From contig CAMJIA010000001.1 of NCBI GenBank assembly GCA_946405695.1, forward strand, positions 30,421-94,420: DNA of 64,000 bases, read 5' to 3'. The stretch is from an uncultured Prevotellaceae bacterium. Its GTDB lineage: Bacteria > Bacteroidota > Bacteroidia > Bacteroidales > Bacteroidaceae. Position numbers and translations under genes: made by a program. The notes beneath the pieces are model-generated. The model was not told the DNA's origin. It saw only the letters and a list, made by a program, of their open reading frames with translations, and ran no database searches. Of this stretch, positions 41,410 to 51,260 are shown one piece after another (position 1 is the stretch's first letter; every line of letters begins with the position of its first letter).

Positions 41410-42372
41410 ATGAAAGTCACCATCCATACAGACACCACCACGCTGCCTACCCTGCCCGAGGGTAGCTACTTCCACAGTCGCGAGCTGATGGAACTGTGTC
41501 TGCGGACACCACGCCACAAGCCCTACATGGTAGTGGTGACGGATGATGATGGTGAGGTGGTTGCCCACCTGTTGGCCGTAGAGCGTTACCGTTACGTCTG
41601 GATGCTGCCTTTGCTGCATCGCCACGTGCGCATCTTGGGCGAAGGTATCTATCGAGACAAGCCAGACAATATGCTGTTCTCAATGATGATTCACGCGCTC
41701 ACGAAACGCCTGTCCAACCGTTCGATGTATATGGAGGTAAGTCACCTAAGTCAGAAAATGTTCGGCTATGCCCCTCTGCGCGCTGAAGGTTATTTCCCCG
41801 TGAAGTGGATGAACGTGCACAACTCCCTGCACTCAAAGACTCCTGAAGAACGCATCATGCCACGACAGTTAGAGCACGTGACACAGGCCATCGAACGTGG
41901 TGTAGAAACCCACGAGGTGAAGACCGACGAAGACTTCAAGGCCTTCACCAAGCTGATGCGCCGTCACTACTGGCTGAAGTTGCGCCGTTATCTGCCCGAC
42001 AATGCTTTCTTCAAGGGTATGATGGACGAGGGATACTGCAAGATTCTGCTGACAACCTACAAGGGTAAGACGGTCGGTTGTTCCGTGATGGTGTACTCTG
42101 AAGGAGATGCTTATCTCTGGTATACAGCCTCGCGCAGAAAGAGTTATGCTTCACTACACCCAAACGGTGTAACATTCTGGAATTCAATACGTCAAGCATA
42201 CAAAGACGAGTGTCAGCATATCCGTTTTATGGATGTCGGACTACCCTTCCGCCGCAATCCCTACCGCGACTTCATTCTGAGTTTTGGTGGCAAGGAGGTC
42301 AGCACCCTGCGCTGGTTCCGCATCAGTTTCCGCTGGCTGAACAAACTGGCGTCGTGGCTGTGGCGAGAGTAA
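41410..42372 (+). CDS. FemAB/GNAT-like acyltransferase-type protein
   Basis: This 320-aa cytoplasmic protein has a repeated GNAT-like pattern: PEGSYFHSRELMELC and PYMVVVTDDDGEVVAHLLAV in the first half, and FKAFTKLMRRHYWLKLRRYL, TTYKGKTVGCSVMVYSEGDA and PNGVTFWNSIRQAYKDEC in the second. This resembles FemAB-like or BioF2 acetyltransferase-type proteins. Substrate is unknown. The pre-start region shows a promoter with no room for a leader. Confidence 0.65.
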   Translation: MKVTIHTDTTTLPTLPEGSYFHSRELMELCLRTPRHKPYMVVVTDDDGEVVAHLLAVERYRYVWMLPLLHRHVRILGEGIYRDKPDNMLFSMMIHALTKRLSNRSMYMEVSHLSQKMFGYAPLRAEGYFPVKWMNVHNSLHSKTPEERIMPRQLEHVTQAIERGVETHEVKTDEDFKAFTKLMRRHYWLKLRRYLPDNAFFKGMMDEGYCKILLTTYKGKTVGCSVMVYSEGDAYLWYTASRRKSYASLHPNGVTFWNSIRQAYKDECQHIRFMDVGLPFRRNPYRDFILSFGGKEVSTLRWFRISFRWLNKLASWLWRE

Positions 42373-42408
42373 TACAATAAACTCCAGATTTTTGCGTTAT
42401 TAATTGGA

Positions 42409-44820
42409 ATGAACGCAAAGAAACTACATCTTATCACGATATTTCTGCTGATGGCAATGGGCATCAGCGCACAGCAGTTTACCCTCTCCGGAAAGGTGAG
42501 TGACCAGGACGGTAACGCCATAGAACTGGCCACGATATCGTGTCTGGAACAGGGTGCCGTGACCATGGCTAACCTCAAGGGTGAGTACTCATTGAAGCTG
42601 CAGTCCAAGGACTCGGTGGTGGTCAAATTCTCTATGGTGGGTTACCAGACGAAAACCCGTGTGCTACGCAATCCTCGCGGCAACCAGAAGCTACAGATAC
42701 AACTACAGCCGATGGAAGCCCTACAGGAGGTGGTAGTTACTGAACGCAGACGACAGACCACAGGTACAGATCAATTGGACGCAAAAGACCTGCGCCAGAC
42801 GCCCTCTACGACGGGCAATGCCGTAGAAGAACTGGTACAGCAACAGGCAGGCGTATCAAGCCACAACGAGCTGTCTTCGCAGTACAACGTTCGTGGTGGC
42901 TCGTTCGACGAGAACTCCGTATATATCAACAATGTAGAGGTTTATCGTCCGCTGCTGATTCGCTCTGGACAGCAGGAAGGTCTCAGCATCATCAACTCCG
43001 ATATGGTGGAGAAGATTGGCTTCTCCAGCGGTGGCTTCGAGGCGAAATACGGTGACAAGATGTCCAGCGTGCTCGACATCCAGTACCGTCGCCCCACCCG
43101 CTTTGAAGGCAATGCCTATGCATCGCTGCTGGGTGCTGGTGTGTTCGTTGGCTATGCCAGCAAGGGAAAGGTGACCATTGATGGTCAGCAGACTGCCAAG
43201 TTCACCATGAGTCATGGTCTGCGCTACAAGTCGACACGCTACCTGTTGGGATCGCTGGAGACGAAAGGCGAATACAGTCCAAACTTCCTGGACTACCAGA
43301 CATACATCACCTACCAGCCCAACGAACGGTGGTCGCTGGACATCATCGGTAACATCTCAGAAAACCACTATAACTTCGAGCCTACGGACCGCGAGACATC
43401 GTTTGGCGCCATGCAGAACGTAAAGACCTTCAAGGTGTACTTCGACGGTCAGGAGCGCGACATCTTCCGCACCTTGTTCGGTACGGCCCGACTGACGCGT
43501 TCGTTTAATGCCAACAGCAAGATAAGCCTACTCTACTCCGCCTTCCACACCAAGGAACAGGAGACCTACGACATTCAGGGGCAGTACTGGTTGAACGATG
43601 CACAGACACAGGACCAGCTGGGTGTGGGCACCTATATGGAGCACGCCCGCAACTACCTGACAGCCAACGTGCAGAGTCTGAAACTGATGGCCAACCACAA
43701 GGTCGGCAAGCACGACTGGGAGGCCGGTGTCACCGTGAAGTGGGAAAAGATAGAGGAGAAAAGCAGAGAGTACGAGATGCGCGACTCCAGCGGCTATTCC
43801 ATCCCCCACGCTGCCGACCGTCTGGACATGATTTACTCGCTGGCCTCAAAGACCGATATGAGCTCTACCCGTATTGAGGGTTACATACAAGACACCTACC
43901 GCATGCAGACGGGCGGTGAGAAGCCTTGGTACCTGACGCTGAACTACGGTCTGCGCATGGCCAACTGGAGCTACAACAAAGAGACTATCGTGTCACCCCG
44001 TGTGTCGATTGCCGCCATCCCATCGTGGAATGAAAATATGACGTTCCGTTTCTCAACGGGTTTGTACTACCAGGCTCCGTTTTATAAAGAGCTGCGTGAC
44101 ACCTCGACTGTCAACGGGCAAACCGTCGTGACACTAAACCGCAAGATCAAGAGTCAGCGCTCTATCCACTTTGTGGGCGCCTTCGACTACCGCTTCCGCA
44201 TGATGGACCGTCCGTTCCGTTTCACCGCCGAGGCATATTACAAACTGATGTCAAACCTCGTGCCTTACAACGTGCAGAACATGAAGGTGGTGTACTATGG
44301 CGAGAATATGGCCAAAGGCCATGTTGCCGGCTTGGACTTGAAACTCTTCGGTGAATTCGTGCCAGGCACCGACTCATGGGTGACCTTCAGCATCATGTCG
44401 ACAAGACAGACCATCAATGGCGTCAGCGTGCCCATGCCTACCGACCAGCGCTGGGGCATTAACCTGCACTTCACCGATTACTTCCCAGGTACTGAGCGCT
44501 GGAAGATGACCTTGAAACTAGCCTTTGCCGACGGACTACCCTTCGGAGCGCCCCACCGCGGATTGGAGTACCAGCAGTTCCGTGCACCTGCCTACAAACG
44601 TGCCGACATCGGTATGAGCTATCTGGCCGTCGGAAAAACCGATGGCAAACCATCGCTGCAGCATCCTCGCGTGTGGATTGGTGTTGACGGTCTGAACATC
44701 TTTGGCATCTACAATGTCAACAGCTATTATTGGGTTACTGACGTCACCAACCAACAATATGCCGTGCCCAACTACCTGACAGGACGCCAAATCAACGCAA
44801 AAGTGCTGGTAGAGTTTTAA
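42409..44820 (+). CDS. TonB-dependent receptor with carboxypeptidase-regulatory-like domain
   Basis: This 803-aa outer membrane protein has a signal peptide (to about residue 21, GISAQQ), an N-terminal carboxypeptidase-D regulatory-like domain (FTLSGKVSDQDGNAIELATI), a plug domain (VEELVQQQAGVSSHNELSSQ, YNVRGGSFDENSVYINNVEV) and a C-terminal barrel ending in VLVEF. Substrate is not apparent and no SusD-like partner is adjacent, so it is not a classical glycan SusC pair. Confidence 0.88.
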   Translation: MNAKKLHLITIFLLMAMGISAQQFTLSGKVSDQDGNAIELATISCLEQGAVTMANLKGEYSLKLQSKDSVVVKFSMVGYQTKTRVLRNPRGNQKLQIQLQPMEALQEVVVTERRRQTTGTDQLDAKDLRQTPSTTGNAVEELVQQQAGVSSHNELSSQYNVRGGSFDENSVYINNVEVYRPLLIRSGQQEGLSIINSDMVEKIGFSSGGFEAKYGDKMSSVLDIQYRRPTRFEGNAYASLLGAGVFVGYASKGKVTIDGQQTAKFTMSHGLRYKSTRYLLGSLETKGEYSPNFLDYQTYITYQPNERWSLDIIGNISENHYNFEPTDRETSFGAMQNVKTFKVYFDGQERDIFRTLFGTARLTRSFNANSKISLLYSAFHTKEQETYDIQGQYWLNDAQTQDQLGVGTYMEHARNYLTANVQSLKLMANHKVGKHDWEAGVTVKWEKIEEKSREYEMRDSSGYSIPHAADRLDMIYSLASKTDMSSTRIEGYIQDTYRMQTGGEKPWYLTLNYGLRMANWSYNKETIVSPRVSIAAIPSWNENMTFRFSTGLYYQAPFYKELRDTSTVNGQTVVTLNRKIKSQRSIHFVGAFDYRFRMMDRPFRFTAEAYYKLMSNLVPYNVQNMKVVYYGENMAKGHVAGLDLKLFGEFVPGTDSWVTFSIMSTRQTINGVSVPMPTDQRWGINLHFTDYFPGTERWKMTLKLAFADGLPFGAPHRGLEYQQFRAPAYKRADIGMSYLAVGKTDGKPSLQHPRVWIGVDGLNIFGIYNVNSYYWVTDVTNQQYAVPNYLTGRQINAKVLVEF

Positions 44821-44859
44821 AAATTCATAATTCATCATTCATAATTCATAATTATTTCG

Positions 44860-44867
44860 TATCTTTG
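44860..44867 (+). promoter_or_regulatory. -7 promoter element for the methylmalonyl-CoA cluster
   Basis: TATCTTTG lies 33 bases before the mce ATG at 44901, preceded by several ATTCATAATTCAT repeats. Confidence 0.7.
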
Positions 44868-44900
44868 CATCCATTAATTATACAACTAATAAGCAACGAT

Positions 44901-45311
44901 ATGAAAATTTCACACATTGAGCATCTGGGCATCGCAGTCCAGAGCATCGAGGAAAGCCTGCCGTTCTTCAAGGACGTACTGGGCTTAGAGTGTTATGCAA
45001 CTGAAGTTGTAGAGGACCAGAAAGTAAAGACAGCCTTCCTGCGCTGCGGCGAGGTGAAGCTGGAACTGCTGGAGCCTACATCTCCTGAGAGCACCATCCA
45101 GAAGTGGCTGGACAAGGGCAACAAGGGTGTACACCACGTGGCATTCTGCGTAGAGGATGGTGTAGCCAACGCACTGGCTGAGGTCAGCGAGAAGGGCGTT
45201 CGCCTCATTGACGAGAAGCCTCGTAAGGGGGCTGAGGGTCTGAACATCGCCTTCCTGCATCCGAAGTCAACATGTGGAATCCTGACGGAGTTGTGTGAAC
45301 ACCCAGAGTAA
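44901..45311 (+). CDS. mce: Methylmalonyl-CoA epimerase
   Basis: This 136-aa vicinal-oxygen-chelate protein has SHIEHLGIAVQSIEESLPFF, KGVHHVAFCVEDGV (metal-binding His) and the C-terminal TCGILTELCEHPE (metal-binding Glu). It interconverts (R)- and (S)-methylmalonyl-CoA in the succinate-propionate pathway. I chose the ATG at 44901. The decarboxylase alpha-subunit gene follows after a 55-bp gap. Confidence 0.93.
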   Translation: MKISHIEHLGIAVQSIEESLPFFKDVLGLECYATEVVEDQKVKTAFLRCGEVKLELLEPTSPESTIQKWLDKGNKGVHHVAFCVEDGVANALAEVSEKGVRLIDEKPRKGAEGLNIAFLHPKSTCGILTELCEHPE

Positions 45312-45366
45312 TGGCGCATTCGCTAACTGATAATTGATAATTGATAATTGAAAATTAAATAAAGTA

Positions 45367-46932
45367 ATGAGCAAGCAATTAGAAAAGATTAAGCAACTCA
45401 TCGAGAAGCGCGAACAGGCTCGTCTCGGTGGTGGTGAGAAAGCCATACAGAAGCAGCACGAGAAGGGCAAGTACACAGCCCGTGAGCGCATCGAGATGCT
45501 GTTGGACAAGGGTTCGTTTGAAGAGTACGACATGTTCAAGGAGCATCGCTGCTACAACTTCGGTATGGAGAAGAAGAACTTCCTTGGCGACGGTGTGGTA
45601 GCCGGTTCAGGTACCATCGACGGCCGTTTGGTATTCATCTTCGCACAAGATTTCACCGTACACGCCGGTTCACTCAGCGAGACCATGTCACAGAAGATCT
45701 GCAAGGTCATGGATATGGCCATGAAGATGGGTGCTCCGCTGATTGGCATCAACGACTCGGGTGGTGCACGTATTCAGGAAGGTATCAACGCACTGGCAGG
45801 TTACGCAGAGATTTTTGAGCGTAACATTCTAGCATCAGGTGTGATTCCTCAGATTTCAGGTATCTTCGGTCCTTGCGCCGGTGGTGCTGTATATAGCCCT
45901 GCCCTCACCGACTTCACCCTGATGATGGAAGGTACATCATACATGTTCCTGACCGGTCCGAAGGTGGTGAAGACCGTTACTGGCGAGGACATCGACCAGG
46001 AGCACCTGGGTGGTGCATCAGTACACGCCTCGAAGTCGGGTGTAACCCACTTCACCGCTAAGACAGAGGAAGAGGCTGCAGAGATGCTGAAGACCCTGCT
46101 GAGCTATATTCCTTCAAACAACATGGAGCTGGCTCCTCGCAAGAAGTGCGACGATCCCATCGACCGTCTGGAGGACAGCCTGAACGAGATTATTCCTGAG
46201 AACCCCAACGAGGCTTACGACATGTACAAGGTTATCTCGGCCATCACCGACGACCACGAGTTCTTCGAGGTACAGCCTAAGTTCGCCAAGAACATCATCG
46301 TTGGTTTCGCACGCTTCAATGGTCAGAGCGTAGGTATCGTAGCCAACCAGCCTTCTTGCTACGCTGGTGTGCTCGACGTTAACGCCAGCCGTAAGGGTGC
46401 CCGTTTCGTTCGTTTCTGCGACGCCTTCAATATTCCTATCGTATCGCTTGTTGACGTTCCTGGATTCCTGCCTGGTACTGGTCAGGAGTACAACGCTGTC
46501 ATCTTGCATGGTGCTCAGCTGCTCTACGCTTACGGTGAGGCTACTGTGCCCAAGATTACCGTTACTCTGCGTAAGTCATATGGTGGTTCACACATCGTGA
46601 TGGGTTCTAAGCAGCTCCACACCGACCTGAACTACGCATGGCCTTCAGCCGAGATTGCCGTTATGGGTGCATCAGGTGCTGCTGCTGTGCTGTATGCTAA
46701 GGAAGCCAAGGCCAAGAAGGAAGCTGGTGAGGACGTTAAGGCCTTCATCGCTGAGAAGGAGGAAGAGTACAACGACCTCTTCGCTAATCCTTATCAGGCT
46801 GCTAAGTACGGCTACATTGACGATGTCATCGAGCCGCGCAACACTCGTTTCCGCATCTGTCGTGCACTGGCACAGCTGGCTACCAAGCGTGACTCGCTGC
46901 CAGCCAAGAAGCATGGTAACATTCCAATGTAA
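45367..46932 (+). CDS. mmdA: Methylmalonyl-CoA decarboxylase/propionyl-CoA carboxylase carboxyltransferase subunit
   Basis: This 521-aa carboxyltransferase has ARERIEMLLDKGSFEEYDMF, the oxyanion-hole GINDSGGARIQEGINALAGY, FGPCAGGAVYSPALTDFTLM and VPGFLPGTGQEYNAVILHGA. It moves the carboxyl group between methylmalonyl-CoA and biotin on the carrier protein encoded two genes downstream. In the Na+-pumping form it works with membrane subunits; the OadB-type pump is not present in this locus. Confidence 0.93.
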   Translation: MSKQLEKIKQLIEKREQARLGGGEKAIQKQHEKGKYTARERIEMLLDKGSFEEYDMFKEHRCYNFGMEKKNFLGDGVVAGSGTIDGRLVFIFAQDFTVHAGSLSETMSQKICKVMDMAMKMGAPLIGINDSGGARIQEGINALAGYAEIFERNILASGVIPQISGIFGPCAGGAVYSPALTDFTLMMEGTSYMFLTGPKVVKTVTGEDIDQEHLGGASVHASKSGVTHFTAKTEEEAAEMLKTLLSYIPSNNMELAPRKKCDDPIDRLEDSLNEIIPENPNEAYDMYKVISAITDDHEFFEVQPKFAKNIIVGFARFNGQSVGIVANQPSCYAGVLDVNASRKGARFVRFCDAFNIPIVSLVDVPGFLPGTGQEYNAVILHGAQLLYAYGEATVPKITVTLRKSYGGSHIVMGSKQLHTDLNYAWPSAEIAVMGASGAAAVLYAKEAKAKKEAGEDVKAFIAEKEEEYNDLFANPYQAAKYGYIDDVIEPRNTRFRICRALAQLATKRDSLPAKKHGNIPM

Positions 46933-46938
46933 TGGCGT

Positions 46939-47088
46939 ATGAAGAACGAAGTTTATGCAGCCATTGCGATGGCACTTTATGAGTTCAAGGGCAACAATGT
47001 CCACGACAAGGAGCCAGGCATTATCACAATTGCGGAGAAGCAGACTCAGTGGAACGGTTATGCCCAAACAATGACCGCTCACCCTTAA
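46939..47088 (+). CDS. Small OadG-like subunit fragment (49 aa)
   Basis: The frame reads MKNEVYAAIAMALYEFKGNN, then VHDKEPGIITIAEKQTQWNG to the end. This resembles the soluble C-terminal part of OadG-like gamma/delta subunits found between mmdA and the biotin carrier in Bacteroidales. The N-terminal membrane helix of OadG is absent and the frame starts 6 bp after mmdA stops. It may be a trimmed but functional assembly peptide, or a remnant. Confidence 0.6.
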   Translation: MKNEVYAAIAMALYEFKGNNVHDKEPGIITIAEKQTQWNGYAQTMTAHP

Positions 47089-47100
47089 AACGTAATTATC

Positions 47101-47538
47101 ATGAAGAAAGAATATAAGTACACCATCAATGGTAACCAGTATGAGGTAACCATTGGAGATATCGAGGGAACCGTAGCCACCGTCAACGTCAATGGCGAAG
47201 AGTATAAGGTAGAATGGGAACCCGAAGCAGAACCTGAGAAGAAGAAGCCCGTACTCGGCAAGCCCGCCGCAGCAGAATCCACAGCTTCTGAGGGTTCTTC
47301 TGAAGGCAATGCCAACGTCAACACCAACAACGCCGTCAAGGCTCCACTGCCTGGCGTTATCACCTCTATCGAAGTGGCTGTTGGTGACGAAGTGAAGGCT
47401 GGTGACACCCTGCTCGTGCTGGAAGCCATGAAGATGGCCAACAACATCGAGTCAGAGAAGGACGGCAAGATTGCAGCCATCCTGGTAAAGCCTGGTCAGA
47501 GCGTCATGGAAGACGATCCCCTCGTAGTCATCGAGTAA
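47101..47538 (+). CDS. Biotin carboxyl carrier protein of the decarboxylase
   Basis: This 145-aa protein has a beta-rich N-terminus, a Glu/Pro/Ala/Ser linker (EPEAEPEKKKPVLGKPAAAE) and a biotinyl domain with the attachment lysine in LVLEAMKMANNIES. It is the mobile biotin carrier for MmdA. It ends 17 bp before a terminator. Confidence 0.92.
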   Translation: MKKEYKYTINGNQYEVTIGDIEGTVATVNVNGEEYKVEWEPEAEPEKKKPVLGKPAAAESTASEGSSEGNANVNTNNAVKAPLPGVITSIEVAVGDEVKAGDTLLVLEAMKMANNIESEKDGKIAAILVKPGQSVMEDDPLVVIE

Positions 47539-47555
47539 GCAAACGACTTGATAAC

Positions 47556-47596
47556 AATAAATAAGCCGCTCAGTTTTTCTGGGCGGCTTGTTTATT
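47556..47596. terminator. Bidirectional terminator between the biotin carrier gene and panD
   Basis: AATAAATAAGCCGC (47556-47569) pairs with GCGGCTTGTTTATT (47583-47596) with one wobble, around a CAG/CTG-extended T-rich loop. Its AT-rich flanks can provide T-runs in both directions, between convergent genes. Confidence 0.8.
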
Positions 47597-47613
47597 ATAT
47601 AGCTCGAAATGAC

Positions 47614-47958
47614 TTACAGTTTGTTGCCTTCCTTAGGGAATACAACGGTAGGCTGGAAGGTCTTCGCTTCCTCAAAGTCCATCATGGCATAAGAGATAAT
47701 GATACACACATCTCCCACCTGCACCTTGCGTGCTGCAGCACCATTCAGACAGATACAGCCCGAGCCACGTTCACCTTTTATAATATAAGTCTCGAAACGT
47801 TCACCATTGTTATTGTCGACAATCTGCACCTTCTCACCTGCAATGAGGTTGGCGGCATCCATGAGGTCTTCGTCAATGGTGATGCTACCCATGTAGTTCA
47901 GATTAGCCTCCGTAACAGTAGCACAATGTATCTTGGATTTCAGAACTTCTATCATCAT
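47614..47958 (-). CDS. panD: Aspartate 1-decarboxylase precursor
   Basis: This 114-aa protein shows the PanD pattern: [24 protein letters not shown] start with the Lys region, the processing-site Gly-Ser in [13 protein letters not shown], and [16 protein letters not shown]. It makes beta-alanine for pantothenate. Its start overlaps the panC stop (ATGA). Confidence 0.93.
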   Translation of the reverse strand: MMIEVLKSKIHCATVTEANLNYMGSITIDEDLMDAANLIAGEKVQIVDNNNGERFETYIIKGERGSGCICLNGAAARKVQVGDVCIIISYAMMDFEEAKTFQPTVVFPKEGNKL

Positions 47959-48809
47959 ACGGCCTTGTACTTTATATGGTCAATCAGACGAATCGGTGTC
48001 TTACCGCAATAGACAGTAATACAACCAACCACATAGGGCGTGTCATCCCAACTAGCAATATCCTGCAACGTGTTACCATCAACGATAGAGAAGTACTCGA
48101 CATCCAGACCATCAACAGCGTTGATATCACTAACCACCTTGTCGTGTGTCTCTTGAACAGTATGAGTCTTAGCATACTTCAGACTGTCTTTCAGAGCCTT
48201 ATAAATTGCCGGAGCGATAGCACGTTCATCCTTGGACAACAGCGTGTTACGACTGCTACGAGCCAAGCCATCAGCATCACGAATAATGTCGCACTCAACA
48301 ATCTGCACAGGCAACTGCAAGTGGCGGACCATTGCTTTCACAACAGCTATCTGCTGCCAGTCTTTCTCACCGAAATATGCACGGTTTGGCTTGACGATAT
48401 AGAACAGACGACTCACCACCTGGCACACACCATTGAAGTGACCCGGACGATGAGCGCCCTCCATCACCGTAGATACAGGAGGATACTCAAACTGGCGAGT
48501 ATCAGGCGTAGGATACATCTCCTCAACGCTTGGGGCCAACACATAGTCAGCACCACACTCCTCCAATAATTTGCAGTCAGCATCCAATGTGCGGGGATAG
48601 TTCTTCAGATCGTTCTTGTCGTTAAACTGTGTCGGATTAACAAATACCGACACTACTGTTATCCCATTTTCCTTCACACTGCGACGCACCAGCGAGGCGT
48701 GTCCTTCATGGAGTGCTCCCATCGTAGGTACAAGACCTATCTCTTTTCCTTGCTTGCGATCTTCAAACAACTGGTTCTGAAGGTCTACAATCTTATTAAA
48801 AACTTTCAT
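47955..48809 (-). CDS. panC: Pantothenate synthetase
   Basis: This 284-aa enzyme has [20 protein letters not shown] (nucleotide-binding HxGH), VFVNPTQFN and [13 protein letters not shown]. It joins pantoate and beta-alanine, so panC-panD form a two-gene pathway unit. A divergent promoter region (48810-48980) separates it from the glycogen synthase-like gene. Confidence 0.94.
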   Translation of the reverse strand: MKVFNKIVDLQNQLFEDRKQGKEIGLVPTMGALHEGHASLVRRSVKENGITVVSVFVNPTQFNDKNDLKNYPRTLDADCKLLEECGADYVLAPSVEEMYPTPDTRQFEYPPVSTVMEGAHRPGHFNGVCQVVSRLFYIVKPNRAYFGEKDWQQIAVVKAMVRHLQLPVQIVECDIIRDADGLARSSRNTLLSKDERAIAPAIYKALKDSLKYAKTHTVQETHDKVVSDINAVDGLDVEYFSIVDGNTLQDIASWDDTPYVVGCITVYCGKTPIRLIDHIKYKAV

Positions 48810-48952
48810 TCTAAACTGATAGTGTACAAAATCGGGTGCAAAATAACAACATTTTTACCAAATAATGAAAAAATATCTTGAAAATATAGCAAAATAGGCG
48901 CAAAAAAATCTAAAATATGCACGAAACTATGCTTTTTGTGAATAATTTTTCG

Positions 48953-48960
48953 TAACTTTG
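48953..48960 (+). promoter_or_regulatory. -7 promoter element for the glycogen synthase-like gene
   Basis: TAACTTTG lies 20 bases before the ATG at 48981, preceded by AT-rich sequence. I could not identify an equally good match for panC on the other strand. Confidence 0.7.
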
Positions 48961-48980
48961 CAAAGATAAAATCGTACCAT

Positions 48981-49778
48981 ATGGCAAAGAAGATTCTATT
49001 CATCAATCAGGAGATTGTTCCTTATGTTCCCGACAGCAACCTCTCGCTGATGGGTAAAGCACTACCCCAAGTCATGCAGGATGGCGGTCATGAGATCCGC
49101 ACATTCATGCCTAAGTGGGGCATCATCAACGAGCGTCGCGGACAACTCCATGAGGTGATACGTCTGTCAGGCATGAACCTGATTATCGACGATACAGACC
49201 ATCCCCTAATTATCAAGGTGGCTACCATTGTGGGAACCCGCATACAGGTGTACTTCATCGACAACGAGGACTACTTCACCAAGCGCAAGATGGAGCAGGA
49301 CGAGAACGGCAACGACTATGCCGACAATGGTGAGCGTGCCATCTTTTTCGCTCGTGGCGTGCTGGAAACCGTCAAGAAGTTGCGCTGGGTGCCCGACATC
49401 ATTCACGTACAGGGATGGATGAGTGCCGTAGTACCTCTCTACATCAAGACGGCCTATCGTGAGGAGCCCTCATTTGCCAACACTAAGGTAGTGACGTCAC
49501 TATTCCCCAAGACCATCACCTCCGACTTTGGCGACAACTTCAAGAAGTGCGTAGAGTTCCGCGAGGCCGATGCCAAACTGCTGGAGAAATATAATGACAC
49601 CTTCGATTTCGATGAGTTGAACAAGATGGCTATCGACTATAGCGACGGCGTCATTGCAGCACATAAGGATGTCAATGCTAATCTTCTGAAGTATGCCAAA
49701 GCCAACAACATCCCCACCCTTAAATATCCTGGTGAGGACTTCTATAGTGCATACGAGGATTTTTACGAAAAGATATAA
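48981..49778 (+). CDS. Glycogen/starch synthase N-terminal-domain protein
   Basis: This 265-aa protein corresponds to the GT5 N-terminal half of glycogen synthase: ILFINQEIVPYVPDSNLSLM, RTFMPKWGIINERRGQ, and VPDIIHVQGWMSAVVPLYIK. It lacks the C-terminal GT-B half that binds ADP-glucose, so it may not be catalytic alone. This short form beside panC/panD and a DUF4270 gene recurs in Bacteroidales. The DUF4270 gene starts 13 bp after it. Confidence 0.8.
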   Translation: MAKKILFINQEIVPYVPDSNLSLMGKALPQVMQDGGHEIRTFMPKWGIINERRGQLHEVIRLSGMNLIIDDTDHPLIIKVATIVGTRIQVYFIDNEDYFTKRKMEQDENGNDYADNGERAIFFARGVLETVKKLRWVPDIIHVQGWMSAVVPLYIKTAYREEPSFANTKVVTSLFPKTITSDFGDNFKKCVEFREADAKLLEKYNDTFDFDELNKMAIDYSDGVIAAHKDVNANLLKYAKANNIPTLKYPGEDFYSAYEDFYEKI

Positions 49779-49791
49779 GTAAGGAAAAGAA

Positions 49792-51240
49792 ATGAAAAAT
49801 TGGATAATGGTCGGGATTGCGCTACTCATAGCAGCAATCTCGTCGTGCAGTGAAGACACATCAACACTGGGCTATTCGCTGACAAGCGAAGCTGACAGAT
49901 TCACCACAGAGACAGATACCTTTGATATCACCACCCGCTCCATTGCGTCTGGTGCTGTTCTGTCGCGTAACGCCTATTCATACTTAGGTCGTATCAAAGA
50001 CCCAGAGACTGGTACCTATATCAAGTGTGACTACTCTACGCAGTTCTCTCTCCTTGAATCTGAGGCAAGCAGTCTCTTCAGAAGCAGCGAGAGTATTGTC
50101 GGACGCGATGAGAACGATCTGCCTATCGTCGACTCATGTAATGTTCACATTCTGATTAACACCTTTCAGGGTGACTCGCTGACAGCGATGAAACTTGAGC
50201 TCATGGAGCTGACCGACCCCATGAAGAGCACGGATGCCATCTATACCGACTTCGACCCCGAAGCCAATGGTCTCATCCGTAACGACGCAGGAGCCGTCAG
50301 GAGCAACAAGGTCTATACAGCCAGTGACCTGACACTCAGCGACAGTATGCGTAACGTCTATCGTACCGGTACGTACTACGCCTATGTCAAGGTGCCCCTC
50401 AACAAGGAATACATTGACAAGGATGGCAAGAAGTACAACAACTACGGAACCTATATCATGCGTAAGTTCTACGAAGATGCCTCGCTCTTTAAGAACTTCA
50501 ACACTTTTACGAACAATGTATGTCCTGGTTTCTATATCAAATCGACTGATGGCCAAGGACTTATCATCGAGGTCGCTTTCACTCAGTTGAATATGTACTA
50601 TCGCTACAAGTCTAACGATGTCACTTATAGTTCAACCTGTTCACTCAACTCTACTGACGAGGTACTCAAGGCCACGCATGTCAGCAACGACCAGACAGGT
50701 ATTGACAAACTAGTGGCTACCGACACCTGCACTTATCTGAAGACGCCAGCAGGTATCTATACAGAGGTGACGCTGCCCATTGACGACATTAAGAAAGGAC
50801 ATGAGAACGACACCATCACGTCGGCAAAGGTAGCCTTCACGCGTATGAGATCTCGCAGCAACACCTCGGAGGTCATCCTTGAAGAGCCTACCAGACTGCT
50901 GCTCATCGAGCGCGACAGTCTCCGTTCATTCTTCGAGAACAATGGAACGCCAGACAACATCACATCCTATCTGGCAACCTACAATTCTTCGCAAAAGACC
51001 TATAGCTTCAACAACATCTCCTATCTGATAAACCGCATGTATGCCCGTAAAGGCAAGTCAGAGAACTGGAACAAGGCCGTACTCATTCCTGTAGAGGTAG
51101 AGACCAGTACAACGACTGCAACAACATCGTCATCAGGTATTGCCAACGAGATGAATGTTAACAGCGTACGCTTGGTGGGTGGTGCGAACAACAAGCATGC
51201 CCCCATCCGCATGAGCGTCATCTATAACGTCAACAAATAG
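49792..51240 (+). CDS. DUF4270 lipoprotein
   Basis: This 482-aa lipoprotein starts MKNWIMVGIALLIAAISSC (cysteine at 19), followed by STLGYSLTSEADRFTTETDT and SYLGRIKDPETGTYIKCDYS typical of DUF4270. It is predicted to be outer-membrane-anchored; its function is unknown. It is likely co-transcribed with the glycogen synthase-like gene and the following 43-aa ORF. Confidence 0.85.
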   Translation: MKNWIMVGIALLIAAISSCSEDTSTLGYSLTSEADRFTTETDTFDITTRSIASGAVLSRNAYSYLGRIKDPETGTYIKCDYSTQFSLLESEASSLFRSSESIVGRDENDLPIVDSCNVHILINTFQGDSLTAMKLELMELTDPMKSTDAIYTDFDPEANGLIRNDAGAVRSNKVYTASDLTLSDSMRNVYRTGTYYAYVKVPLNKEYIDKDGKKYNNYGTYIMRKFYEDASLFKNFNTFTNNVCPGFYIKSTDGQGLIIEVAFTQLNMYYRYKSNDVTYSSTCSLNSTDEVLKATHVSNDQTGIDKLVATDTCTYLKTPAGIYTEVTLPIDDIKKGHENDTITSAKVAFTRMRSRSNTSEVILEEPTRLLLIERDSLRSFFENNGTPDNITSYLATYNSSQKTYSFNNISYLINRMYARKGKSENWNKAVLIPVEVETSTTTATTSSSGIANEMNVNSVRLVGGANNKHAPIRMSVIYNVNK

Positions 51241-51260
51241 CCTGCTACAGGAAGAACACC

